Positions 41,548 to 54,000 of a stretch of 64,000 bases of DNA are shown in pieces; position 1 is the first letter of the stretch, and the number at the start of each line of letters is the position of its first letter. The translations under genes and the position numbers were made by a program. The stretch is taken from assembly GCA_028583405.1 (NCBI GenBank), contig CM053263.1, positions 3,882,715-3,946,714 of the forward strand. Reading direction: 5' to 3'. The notes beneath the pieces are model-generated. The model was not told the origin of the DNA. It searched no databases and worked only from the letters and a program-made list of their open reading frames with translations. Source of the stretch: Pogonophryne albipinna. Lineage: Eukaryota > Chordata > Actinopteri > Perciformes > Artedidraconidae.

Positions 41548-42809
41548 AGGTCCCCTATTATACTGTTTTTCATCAATATATTATAGGTCTCAGATAAATA
41601 CAAAACATGTCTCTGTTTGGCTCGAAACACCAAACAGATCATTGCAGCATTACCCATAATCCCCTCTGTTTCAGCCCTGTTTCCAAAGTGCTGATTCTCT
41701 GTCTGTTACTTTAGATCAGTGGCGAGCCGTGACTTTTATACCTAGGCCCTCTGACCCCCCCCCCCCTTCCCTCGAGTTATTACGTCACAGCGTATACTTT
41801 AGCAAAACAACGGCCCGGGGTGCAAAACGCATCAATGAAAGCGACCTTCTACCACACAAAACAACATCTGTAAATAACCCTATTTGTGTTCTTTGAAATT
41901 GAAAAGGATATTGCATTGTGTTTGTTACTTTCGTTGCAGTTGTATGTCTTAAGTGTAATTTGGCATGCTTTTATTTTGAAGGCGAGTTAACGCTGTTGAC
42001 AGGAAGTTGTTGTTGCTATGGAAACAAGAAAAGTTTCACAGCGGGCGGAACTTGTCATAAAGTCCGCGATAATAACACCCACCCATTTAGAGGGAAGATA
42101 TGATTGGTCAATTGTACTGTCATTTGACATTACTCTCTCGTTCAGTTACTATAGCTGGGCCCTCTGTGAATTCATAGCTGGACCGCCTGGACGTCCAACA
42201 GCTCCTCTCTTCACAGTAACTCGCAGAGACGAGCTTCTTTCATTTAACCCTTCACATTCCAACAGAAACTGAATAGGCAGATTCGAAGGATTTATTTCTT
42301 TGGAAATGTTATTTTAAATACAATTAAATCAAGTTATTTTGGTAAAACTAATGAAAAATATAACAACAAAATATTAAAAAAAATATTTCTTTTTTTAATG
42401 TTTTTAAATATTATTTTTGTAGAATATCTTAGGCCCTCACAGAGGGCCTAGAGGGCTCTGATGGCTCGCCACTGCTTTAGATGAAAAATAAGGAGCCACT
42501 CCCCACGCCCCTCTGAGAGATATTTGGTTAAAAAGAACACAATGGTGCTCTAGGAGGAGATTCAGGTGATAAAGTGGGGAGGGGGGGGGGGGTTACCTTG
42601 GTGATTGGCTAATGGTTACACAAGCCAAAAAATCGTTATGACATCATAAAGTGGCCAAAATCTGATCAGCTCATTTTAGATTTTTATATAAATGGATCAG
42701 GACAAAAAGAGAGAGAATCTTTTTTCCTGAAACTTTCAGAATCTCTTTACACAGAGTGGACACATATGTATTTATAAAAGACATGTGGATTTTGCATAAT
42801 AGGTGACCT
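41548..42809 (-). mobile_element. TTAA-flanked MITE, copy 2, split by a hAT insertion
   Basis: Opposite in orientation to copies 1 and 3. The low-coordinate end starts AGGTCCCCTATTATACTG and the high-coordinate end finishes CATAATAGGTGACCT, giving inverted termini AGGTCMCCTATTAT. The flank is ATAA (41544-41547) on one side, probably a decayed TTAA, and TTAA (42810-42813) on the other. The family sequence breaks off at CTTTAGAT (41716) and resumes at the repeated CTTTAGAT (42475); removing the 758-bp insert and one 8-bp copy gives an order continuous with the other two family members. A G-rich run at about 42577-42591 matches the C run of the other copies. Confidence 0.85.
41717..42474. mobile_element. 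Nested non-autonomous hAT element with 8-bp target duplication
   Basis: The element begins CAGTGGCGAGCC and ends GGCTCGCCACTG, perfect 12-bp inverted termini; further in, CTAGGCCCTCTG (41742-41753) pairs with CAGAGGGCCTAG (42440-42451). It is flanked by identical CTTTAGAT at 41709-41716 and 42475-42482. CAGTG-type termini plus an 8-bp duplication are diagnostic of the hAT superfamily. The 758-bp interior has no transposase frame; it contains a C run near 41755-41767 and AT-rich sequence towards the right, including a small AGGCCCTC/GAGGGCCT hairpin at 42431-42449. Its insertion postdates the surrounding MITE. Confidence 0.93.
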
Positions 42810-42813
42810 TTAA

Positions 42814-42929
42814 TATCCTGTCCATCTCCTTCGTGAACAGGTAAGAGAGGCAGAGGAAAAGAAAGGAAGGGGGAAAGAAAGCAGAATATAGGAGAGTGTG
42901 CGCTGAGAAGCACGCAACCTTCATATGAT
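42814..42929. other. Short non-coding spacer
   Basis: A purine-rich segment (AGGAAAAGAAAGGAAGGGGG near 42852) directly after MITE copy 2. No gene. Confidence 0.5.
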
Positions 42930-43160
42930 CCCTATGCATTGCAAATCATGCTAACGTTATGCGGCTATCATCTTTTATGCAAATTGTTTGAGTGCTGCAA
43001 CAGCGTCCTATACATATTCATGCTGCGGTAAGAACATGGCACCTGTCTGCAGGCCGGATGGTTAAATTAAATCTCTGCGTTAATGTACAGCATATGCAGA
43101 AAGGGCATGGTGATTATGCACCAGCAGATGAGATGCTTTCTCTAAAGGTGACATTTGGAG
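42930..43160. promoter_or_regulatory. Candidate conserved non-coding element
   Basis: Repeat-poor sequence with TTTTATGCAAATTG (octamer ATGCAAAT), ATACATATTCATGC, GGTTAAATTAAATC and GTGATTATGCACCAG closely spaced. It stands out from the transposon-rich neighbours on both sides. Cross-species conservation is the only real test and is not available here. Confidence 0.22.
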
Positions 43161-43581
43161 AGAAATAACTCTACAATGAAACCACTAAATATTTGTATGC
43201 ATCATGTTGTTTTACTGTATGTGTAAATGTTTCCATGCAGGGTTTTTTCATTATTTGCTTTGCCTTAATGCATTGATTCTAATGTAGGAACATTTATTGA
43301 TATGCATTGGTGGGTACAACCTGTGTAAAAGAAGGTAGAGTGAGATTCAGAGGGCAGTCAGTCAGCCTGCCAGTGGGAAGAGCAGTTGGACAGAGGTCAG
43401 CCTGTCACGGCTTGTCACGGCCATGACAGGACCAAAATATGTGAGGGTGAGAAGGACAGCCGGACTCTGTCTTCCTGTGTGTCGCCACAACCTGCCGCCG
43501 TGCAGCACACTGCCCTTTGGGGGGTCTCAGACCACAGTTTTTACTCTTACATTCAAGCAGACATGGCTAAAGTACATACAT
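43161..43581. other. Non-coding stretch
   Basis: No gene seen. TGTCACGGCTTGTCACGGCC near 43401 contains a short tandem GTCACGGC. The last bases before the LTR (from about 43560) might belong to the left end of repeat B copy 2. Confidence 0.45.
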
Positions 43582-43586
43582 CCTTT

Positions 43587-43964
43587 TGTTACGGTGTGTG
43601 TGTAGGAAGCAGGACCCAAATGCAGATTAAAGTGTAAAAAATAACTCCTTTATTTCAAGGCTAAACTATTCACAAAGACAGAACAGAACACTCACCAAAG
43701 ACCAAGTCATAACACAAGACGAACCGACCAAGACAGACAGAAACACCAGAACTTAAATACACACAAGACTAATCATACAAACAAGACACAGGTGAGGAGG
43801 GAGGAGAAAACACAGGGACACCAGGTGAACACAATCAGGTAATCAGGGAGGGACAACAGACAGAAAGCAACAGGCAAAACAGGAGGTGAACACTTTTCAA
43901 AACAAAACAGGAAACCAAAGACAGAAAAAGACAAGACAAAACACAACACAGACAGATCTTGACA
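43587..43964 (-). mobile_element. Solo LTR, probably Gypsy-type, with 5-bp target duplication
   Basis: On the minus strand this 378-bp unit starts TGTCAAGAT and ends CCGTAACA, the TG...CA borders of an LTR. In the same orientation it has a TATA-like TATTTAA (43753-43759), an AATAAA signal (43650-43655) about 100 bases downstream, and near the 3' end the phrase GCATTTGGGTCCTGCTTCC, familiar from LTRs of fish Gypsy elements. The flanks are an identical CCTTT at 43582-43586 and 43965-43969. No internal retroelement sequence or second LTR is present, so this is a solo LTR left by recombination between two LTRs. Superfamily is inferred from the 5-bp duplication and the GGGTCC phrase; no gene remains in it. 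Confidence 0.85.
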
Positions 43965-43969
43965 CCTTT

Positions 43970-44459
43970 ACTCAAGTAGAAGAACAGATATTTGTGTTTA
44001 AAAACTTCCTTAATCAAGTAAAAGTAAAGAAGTATGGGCTTCGAAATGTACTTAGGTAAAAAGTACCAATAACTACCAACTGTTTTAAAGAGTAACTGAC
44101 CTCACTTTATATTAATAGAACAATAATGTAATTGTTAGCTAATGAATGTTTCGATACTGAAAAATGACAACGTTTCCATTGGTCCCTCTTCTTTAGAGAA
44201 GACCAGGAAATGATGGATACACGGATCGTGTTCAAATCAATAGGCACGCAATGACTCAAAATAATAATGATCATGACACTAAACACATATTCAAACTAAT
44301 GTAACAAACCTGTTTTGAAAATGTAAGAAGTAGAATGTACAGGTATTTGTGTTCAAAATGTAGTCTGAAAAATAAGTAGTGGAGTAAAGTACTGATACCA
44401 GAAAAAATGTACTTAAGTACAGTGACGAAGTATTTGTACTCCACTAGTTCCCACCTCTG
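43970..44459. mobile_element. Repeat B copy 2, hAT-like MITE
   Basis: The right end reads AGTTCCCACCTCTG, inverse CAGAGGTGGGAACT, and is preceded by TACTTAAGTACAGTGACGAA. The left part (TTTACTCAAGTAGAAG, GTACTTAGGTAAAAAGTACC) has the same TACTTAAGTA-like vocabulary in reverse, as in the subterminal regions of hAT-like fish MITEs. The segment 44121-44459 matches 21983-22348, with an 81-base identical core at 44177-44257. The solo LTR inserted at CCTTT directly on its left edge, and the element may have started further left (about 43560). No transposase frame exists. Confidence 0.7.
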
Positions 44460-46508
<2,049 letters not shown>

Positions 46509-46652
46509 ACACACGCTGTCTCACATACTTTGACAACCTCATAGTTTTAAGGGTGGTGATGGGGAGAACCAAATGACTTGCTCACAGCAGAGTACAGTGT
46601 CACAGTGAAAACTGCTGTGAACACAAATTTGGATAATGGTCTTTCACACAAA

Positions 46653-46692
46653 TACACACACACACACACACACGCACACACACACACACACA
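46653..46692. repeat. CA dinucleotide microsatellite, one interruption
   Basis: A CA run of about 40 bases with one CGC interruption near 46673, lying 146 bp from the larger CA array. Confidence 0.93.
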
Positions 46693-47439
46693 GAGAAACA
46701 AAAACAGCCTGAAAGTAAACCACTGCAGAGATCTTTGTTACAATCTATTTGAAGCAGACTTTCTTAAAGCCTCCCTTGGTGCACAAATTAGGATAAGAGA
46801 CACAGCGTGAGTTAGAATCCGCTGTTTGCAGCATGTGTATGTATGTGTGTGTGCAGTGAGATAACAGTCTACTGTACTTTTTTGTGCTTGATTTGCCTTC
46901 TTGAGAGAGTGTGTGTTTGTGTGCCACCCCTCCCCAGTCCTGGTTCTTTAATTCTGTGGGCTAAGATAATGAGAATTTTATCTGCAGCTCCTCTGAGGCG
47001 AGGGGCTCTGATTGAATGGGAGCAGAGTGTAACGGATGAGACGTGTGATAGCGTGCCGGCTAGGTTACACTCAGGCAGGCTAACGCGCCGCCAGCGTGCT
47101 CTACGGGGAAACATGGATCGTGTGTTTGTGCCTCGCTGAGGGAGGTAATGGAATGTGCTGTGTACCTGTGACAAAACGAGAGTCCCTTGGGTTGTCAAGG
47201 ATGCCGTGGCTGTGTTAATAATAATACTCACTATGTGTCTGAAAAATAGGACAAGGTGCAACACTGCAGCACTCAACCCTCAGCGGTCGTAGCATGTTGA
47301 CGATTATTTCATGCAGCAAGCAGGCCAATAACTAAGATTCTCAGCCTCTTTCTGAAAAAAACCCCCATCTGTACCATTGTTCTTGTAACTTCCCAGATTA
47401 ATCATCTTTCCCTAATGACACACCTGATAAGTCTGATGT
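46693..47439. other. Non-coding stretch, locally CG-richer
   Basis: No gene recognised. 47030-47110 is the most CG-dense part outside transposons (GCTAACGCGCCGCCAGCG), but it is short and has no promoter elements or exon. The overlapping frames at 46843-47139 plus and 46869-47276 minus show no domain. Confidence 0.45.
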
Positions 47440-47870
47440 CAGATTCAGTTTTGCAGCCAGCTGATAGAGAGCCTTAAGGTAAAAATTAACGAGATTAATC
47501 AAATTAATTACACCGTATCACTTCTACTAAATGTGAAGCGTCGACCGAGCCAGACCTGAAACCGTCTCCATTGCTCCATTTCTCTAGTGACATCTTTTTA
47601 TGGTCATATTCAACAGTTTTATGCCGAAGAAGCAGTAATTCTGGAATCATGTCTTGTTTAATTGGCCACCAGCGCTTTTTATCTGTGACCCAGAAAGAGA
47701 TGCTTATACACTAAATGCATTTGAGTTGCTCATCTAATTGTGGAGAAGAGGACTAAAGGAGATGGTTCGGCTAAAAATAAGCCGGTGTAGGCAAGCCAGG
47801 ATGTAAATGATATGATTATGCAAATGAGCATTGTCAAAATGCGTGCTAGTTAAAACAGCGAGGACTGGCC
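47440..47870. promoter_or_regulatory. Candidate conserved non-coding element
   Basis: Dense homeodomain-type cores (GAGATTAATCAAATTAATTA near 47490), then GTTTAATTGGCC, CATCTAATTG and TGATTATGCAAATGAGCATT (octamer ATGCAAAT near 47818). The block is free of simple repeats and transposon ends. Together this resembles a developmental enhancer cluster, but conservation is not shown. Confidence 0.28.
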
Positions 47871-49208
47871 TGTTAATGGCAAAAAAACATCTGTAACATT
47901 CAAATTTAAGGTAATTTCACTCAAACAGGATGAATGAAAAGCTATTTCTGCAGCACATGCATTATAACAAGGTATCCGTCGACAACAATGACTTCAAAAG
48001 TATTTTCTGTAGCACATGTGTTGTTTTTAGCAGGAAACAGTGACTCATCTTCTTACTTTCGTGAAAAGGTGACATTGTCCTCTGTGTGTTGTACAAGTGA
48101 CATGACCCTAAAGTCCATGATATCCATTATAAGTCCATTATAAGTCCATTATGGATTGGGTAATCTTATTCAGTTTCCTTCCTGTTCTGCTATCACCCTT
48201 TCCTTCCCTTGTCTTCCTGTGATACGGAAACAAAAGTTTTTGAAATTACTTAATTGAGCTTTATGACTCACTATCAAACAAAGCCTCGTCTACATCAAGC
48301 CTCTCTCTTTCAGTCAGGGGTAAAGAAAAAGAGTCTCTCATAATGAACATTTTTAGATATAAAGCCGATTGCATCTTTGCTTTTTTCAGTTCTCGCCAAC
48401 TATCAATCGTCTTCTCATTTATAAAAACACATCTCACGTGTATTGCCCTTCATTAAAAGGCTAGGGTGCTTCTCTTTTAATGATAAATCAACAGAAGAAC
48501 AAAGGTGAGATTCAGTGTATTCTTATTGAAAACCACACTTAGAGATGATGACATGCAATGCTTTAAAGTAAAAGGGTGATACTTGTAAGGATTTATTCAT
48601 AGCTTAAGAAAAATGTCAACAGTGATTACTCTTCAGATGAGATATGAGCTAGGCTTACACCTGATGGGCACAGACACATATCATGTATGCACTAAGTAAA
48701 TGCTACATAAAAGATTTATAGTGCTCCTCACATTATGTCAGTAATACTAAACGCTTGTCACTATGTGTACATAAGGTAAGCATATTGCTTTCCTATTAAA
48801 GGCTTATGCATGAGTCTTCAACACACATTAAATGATGGGATATCAAGTCATATGGATGTTAGCATGGACTGTACTGTGTCTTACAGAAGAACAGTGGTTT
48901 GTGAGCTGTAAGATTTACGACCATGTTTAACTCCAGAAGCATATGTTCAGGAAGTGAATGAGTTGTGCTCTATCAAAGCCGGGTCAGAAACTGAAACCTG
49001 GCGCCGGGAATACAAACTGAGAGATAAGGGATATGGGACAATAGTCTGGAATGATTACAGAGGATGACACAAGGGCTACAAACTCTCAATGCAAGGTTCT
49101 TAAACTGTTCTACAAACTGAATCCCATGTTTTTGAACAAAATCTGACATCATACTTAGTGGTCTCACCAGTACCCCTAAATGTCCCCTAACAAAGGTCCT
49201 TATTCTCC
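47871..49208. other. Non-coding stretch with a short 11-bp tandem repeat
   Basis: No gene. At about 48122-48151 the unit CCATTATAAGT occurs nearly three times in tandem. The remainder is AT-rich with no transposon end. Confidence 0.55.
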
Positions 49209-49246
49209 TTAAAGACCATTCTCCATTGAGTATATCAAGGTATTAA
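49209..49246 (+). repeat. 38-bp direct repeat, left of MITE copy 3
   Basis: The unit begins and ends with TTAA (TTAAAGACCATTCTCC ... ATCAAGGTATTAA). It matches 49740-49777 on the other side of the MITE at 34 of 38 positions, far longer than the TTAA duplication that the element itself explains. Confidence 0.85.
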
Positions 49247-49739
49247 AGGTCACCTATTTTTCATGTCTTTGATACCTCAACACGTGTCCTCTCTGTGGAA
49301 AGAGATTCTGAAAGTTTCAGGAAAAAAGATTCTCTCTCTTTTTGTCCTGATCCATTTAAATAAAAACCTGTCTGAAAATAAGCTGATCAGATTGTTGCCG
49401 CCTTATAATGTCATAACGATTTTTTGGCTTGTGTAACCATTAGCCAATCACCAACCAAGGTAACCCCCCCCCCCACACCTTATCACCTGAATCTCCTCCT
49501 AAAGCACCATTGTGTTCTTTGTAACCAAATCTCTCTCAGAGGGGCGTGGGGAGGGGCTCCTTATTTTCATCTAAAGTAACAGACAGAGAATCAGCTCTTT
49601 TGAAACAGGGCTGAAACAGAGGGGATTATGGGATGCTGCAATGATCTGTTTGGTATTTCAGCCAAACACTTCAGAGACATGTTTTGTATATATCTGACAC
49701 CTATTATATATTGATGAAAAACAGTATAATAGGGGACCT
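49247..49739 (+). mobile_element. TTAA-flanked MITE, copy 3
   Basis: Flanked by TTAA at 49243-49246 and 49740-49743. The left end AGGTCACCTATTTTTCATG lacks a short piece found in the other copies, and the right end is ATAATAGGGGACCT, the best preserved terminus in the window. The interior includes TTTTTGGCTTGTGTAACC, which copy 1 has lost, and a C run at about 49464-49474. No coding capacity. Superfamily (piggyBac-like) is inferred from TTAA. Confidence 0.85.
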
Positions 49740-49777
49740 TTAAGGACCATTCTTCATCGAGTAAATCAAGGTATTAA
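49740..49777 (+). repeat. 38-bp direct repeat, right of MITE copy 3
   Basis: Partner of 49209-49246, again starting and ending with TTAA. The simplest reading is an older tandem duplication whose central TTAA was the target of the MITE. Confidence 0.85.
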
Positions 49778-52166
49778 ATTGGAATAACCACTCCTAAAGA
49801 GAAGAGGGATGCTGCAAAACCTCTTATCACCAACTTGGATGGCTGTCCTGTCATCACTTCCCAGGTATGACAGCAATTAAACCATACTTTTTAATATACT
49901 TGAATGATGGAAAAAATTCACCGCTTTTTTTGTACAGCAAATTAAGACACAATCTGTCAATGTGTCACTCCAGGCGCTGAAACCTCTCTTTCTGAGATAT
50001 GAAACTGTCAGAAGCGCTGCGACAAACCATTAAAAACAAAAACTTCATCTCCTACCCCGACACTTACAACTCAGTGTGATGCCCGAGCACATGTTCCCAT
50101 CCTTTTTTATCGCTGTGTCGTGATTGGCTTGATGAACATTGCCTCGGGTCCTTTGTTGCAATGGGTTTCATTATGCAGCCGTTTGTGACTGAAAAAGGCA
50201 GATACTCCAGTGGTTCAATCCAGGCACTAAAGCAGGGTCAATACGAGGTTTAAAGGAAGTTAACTGTTGCTGACACTGCCCTCTTGAGAATAATTACCTC
50301 ATCAATGCCCCAAAAAAGTCACAGAACACAGTGACAGATGATGTCCTGCAAATAGGTGCATCAGACCAGTGGTATGGTTTTTAAAAGGTCTTTTTTTTTA
50401 CCTTTTGAATAACTTTTGTATCACTTATGGTAGTCTCACTTTAACTAAATCTGACTGTAATAGCTGGGAAGTTCCACTGTTGTTGATCATGGTTCCTAAC
50501 ATGTCTTTTAGGTTGTATGAATGGGTAACAATCTCCTGGTTGCGCCGTTGGCACTACTGAAAGAGATAGAGCTTTATAAGTGGGCCTTAAGGGATAGGAC
50601 TCAATGGGATGTGCTTTTAATAATGCATGACACTGAGCTCTGTCTGGACTTGGCAGCAGAGACAATACAAAAAGTACATTTCTACAGGCTGACTTACTAC
50701 ATTCTACTACAAAGCCAACAATTAAAGTAAGATGTGTTTGAGAATTCGGATTCAAAATAGATTGTACTGTTTTAAAATGTGATTATAGAGCCTATCAATC
50801 ACCAACATTCAAAAAGGAATACATTAAGACTAATTGGTGAAAAAAAGTCAATCTTCTACTCAGTGCCTGCAAAACAATTTAGAAGACATTGACCAATTAA
50901 AAAGTGGTTCAAATGCAAATACCTTAATATCTTTTTACACGTTTTGTCAAATGTTTAAATCTTACTTTGTGAAAAATGATTCACGCACAGCTACAATTCA
51001 TTAAGCTCAATAATGTGTCGACACTGTGTTATTGCAATCTCTGGTTGTTAATTGTGTTAAATCATAATTAAGAAGACAATGGAGGCACACATTTCGTGTC
51101 TGCTTCATTATCGTGAAAAGACTGTTGTTTTTTCACTTGAGAATCTCTATAATGAGTACCGCTGTGCAATAAATAATATTCTGACAGTTGTATTGTTCTG
51201 GCTTTCTGAAATTAAAGTAATCTAAATAGCAAGCTTCTTCTCTGACAGCGGACCCTAAACTGCAGATCCATAATTGTCTCCCGCAGCCTGTTCAAAACAC
51301 AAAAAAAATACTGCTGGGTTTGTAGAAATATCAAAATAGTTCATTGCTTTTGGGAAAGTTCCTGTCATGAAAGGTACTTCAAAAATGTGTGTGTATTGTA
51401 CTATATGTGCACTATGCCTTTACATACTGTATTGAAGGGGGTTATCTCCTCAGCAATATATGGGTGACATAACCACCCAGATTCCAGACTTTGTCCACAA
51501 TGGATCGATGCAAATGTCTCTCTGTTGCCATCCCAGATGTCACAGGCAAGGACAGCCAAGCGGCCAACATCCCTCTGTCTCCCTTCCTCTCTGACAGTCT
51601 CTCCGTGGCACAAAATCATCTGCCACTCTGAACAAGAGTCTGCGCTACAGGGCGGCCGCTGGCATCAATTTATCAGCACTGGGCTCATCCAGAATATTGT
51701 CTCTTCTTCTGGCAGGAAGCAAATCATACAAACAAGAGGACAAATGGAAAGCAAGGAGGAAAAGGGGGGGAGGATAGAGAACAAAGAGGAAAAACAGTCT
51801 GACTTCTTTTGCCAACATCTTCAATCAGGTGGAGCAGATGTAGCCGAGCGACATGTGAAAGGCTCCAATAAAGGACACAGAGGACCATCGCTCATTAGAT
51901 CTCGCTGCAGGGTTTGGCCACTGGCATTCTACCCTCTGCATACATCTCCAACCAGAAACCCCTCTCAATCTCACATTCATCTTAGAGCAGGCTTTTTCTC
52001 CTATGATGACCCTTCCTCCACCTCTGATCATTCATCCGCCTTCACTTCTCCCTCACTCTATTCCTCCTCCCTCTAAACCTCCATTCTTCAAATGGGCCCT
52101 CTCATTCCCCTTGATCCCCCGTCTTTGCAGCCTTTACCTCCCTATGGCATAAAACATATGTATTAT
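49778..52166. other. Non-coding stretch
   Basis: No gene is recognised. The 183-codon frame at 51525-52076 is Ser/Arg/Gln-rich with no domain, and part of it lies on a purine-rich strand (51740-51800). A T run lies near 50391. Confidence 0.5.
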
Positions 52167-52958
52167 CAGAGGTGTGAAGTAACTAAGTACATGTACTCAA
52201 GTGCAATTTTGAGGTTCTTCTTTACTTAAGTATTTCCATTTTTTGCTACTTTGTACTTCTACTCTAATACAAGTCAGAGGTAAATCGTGTACTTTTACTC
52301 CACTACATTTATTTAATATCCTTAGCTTCTTTGCACATGTGGATTAATGATGTGAAATATAATCAAGTGTTAAATCAGACTTTAGTTCCACCTGGAGTAA
52401 ATCCACCAGCTACCCTGCAGTCTACAAAGTCATTCAAACTAGCTGCTCCTTCACCAGCTTTGAGAACACTTTAATGATCAATCATTATAAAACATATCAT
52501 ATATATTATTCTGAAATGGACCAATCAGCACAGAGTCAGAGTCAGAGTCAGAATCAGAAACCAGGTAGGTTCACACATACGAGGAATTTGACTTGATGTC
52601 ATGGTGCATACATAAAATATAAAACAAAAAATCTCCATATAAAACAAAAGATCTTTAAGGACACTGTAATAACATATAGTTAAATAGCAATAAAATAAAG
52701 CAGTAATTTACAGCGAAATGTGATGCAATGAGTTTTAGAATATAAAGATTGTTTTCCTTAGTACTGTTTGCAATTATTATTTAGCACAATGACTACTTTT
52801 ACTTTTGATACTTTAGGTATATTTTGATGCTAATACTTTTGTACTTTTACTTAAGTAACATTTTGATTGCAGGACTTTTACCTGTAACAGAGTATTCCTA
52901 CACTGTGGTACTTCTACTTTTACTTAAGTACAAGATTTGAGTACTTCTCCCACTTCCG
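52167..52958. mobile_element. hAT-like non-autonomous element with a nested repeat
   Basis: It starts CAGAGGTGTGAAGTAACTAA and ends GTACTTCTCCCACTTCCG; the inverse of the end, CGGAAGTGGGAGAAGTAC, pairs imperfectly with the start. Both subterminal regions are full of TACTTAAGTA-like and ACTTTTACT motifs, the hallmark of an abundant class of fish hAT-like elements. The left and right halves flank an unrelated segment at about 52530-52740. The 8-bp flanks do not match, so the target duplication is lost or the ends are not exact. No transposase frame is present. Confidence 0.65.
52530..52740 (+). mobile_element. Nested repeat fragment beginning with an AGTCAG array
   Basis: Begins with AGAGTCAGAGTCAGAGTCAG, then ACACATACGAGGAATTTGAC and an A-rich part. 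The ACAAGGAATTTGACTT-like phrase after an AGAATCAG repeat recurs in fish genomes near retrotransposon ends. It interrupts the hAT-like element, so it is probably the younger insertion. Class unknown. Confidence 0.4.
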
Positions 52959-53879
52959 TTCCAAAAACACAGAATACTGCTAAAAATCTGTGCACAGCAT
53001 TCCTACATGAACACGGAATTCACCGCCACATTTCTCCTGATTTTGAAATCAGCAGTCTTGAAACGCATATTCGTTTTTTTCACAAGGGTCTCATTCCTCC
53101 TTCCCCCCCCCCTCTGTTTGATGTGCAGTGGTCTCGCCTGGCTGAGTGTGTGCCGGTGGCCTTGCAGACACTCGCTGTGCCCATTACCTTAAGCATGTCT
53201 GGCTGCGGTGAGCTAGATTAGGGGAGGAATGAATAAGGCTTCTTGACTGCGAGCATCTAGCCACCTACCTATAAATCACCTGCTTAGACCCCACAGCCCC
53301 CGCCCCTCTGTGTCAAACGTCTCTGACCCAACCACAATTCCACTGCCATTCCTCCCTCTCCCTTCTAGCCCATTTACCTCAATTTGCCCTCCCATACCTG
53401 CCTGCTTCACTTCCTTATCCTCACAGTTTGTCTCTATTCGTATTTCTGCTCCGCTCGGATGCTTCTACACTTTTTTTCTCCTTCTGTCTGTCACTAGCAA
53501 CATTTTCAGTTGTCTTCATCACGCAGTTAACTGGCAGTCCTGCACCTTAACTCACTGTCTTCGTGTTATTCCTTGTGTTTCTTCCACTACACCTCCTACG
53601 TCCTGGTCGTTCTTCCGCTTCCAGTGGAGCATGTAAAGGAACAATGAAGGCGGTCCGGCTGGTAAAATCTGTTTTAGTTTGGCCGTGAGCAGGAGATGGA
53701 GGACGGTTTCTTTCCTTAGCACTGTTTGCAATTATTATTTAGCACACAGTTTAATGGTAAGCATGTATTTCGGGATGACTGTTCATCCTCTATGTTTATT
53801 CCCAACTGCCTATTACAATTGAAAAACATGTGATAAGCCCAGAACGGTTTAGGACTAAATACCTTAGTTCTAAATGGCG
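52959..53879. other. Non-coding stretch, pyrimidine-rich in the middle
   Basis: No gene seen. The 108-codon frame at 53310-53636 is a C/T-rich artefact. A 36-base segment at 53712-53747 repeats 52754-52788 with one mismatch. Confidence 0.5.
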
Positions 53880-54000
53880 GTATTTGATGAGATTAGATTA
53901 AACTCTAATGATCCCTCTGGGGGGAAATTGGGTCTTTGCTGCAGAAAAGAATGGTTACAGTGTGGAAATAAATAAGCACAGAGCTTAAAGAGGACATCAA
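53880..54000 (-). mobile_element. Probable non-LTR retrotransposon 3' tail
   Basis: Read on the minus strand the segment contains CCAATTTCCCCCCAGAGGGA, TCATTAGAGTTTAATC and a TAATC short-repeat end. This resembles the GGGATCAATAAAGTTTAATC-type 3' ends of fish non-LTR retrotransposons. The upstream extent is unknown and no coding part remains. Confidence 0.5.

Noticed and set aside
46869..47276. 135-codon minus-strand frame in a CG-richer patch
   Set aside because: No domain, and an opposite-strand frame of similar quality overlaps it; CG content alone does not make a promoter or gene.
51525..52076. 183-codon frame
   Set aside because: Low-complexity Ser/Arg/Gln-rich product, no conserved motif; partly purine-rich DNA.
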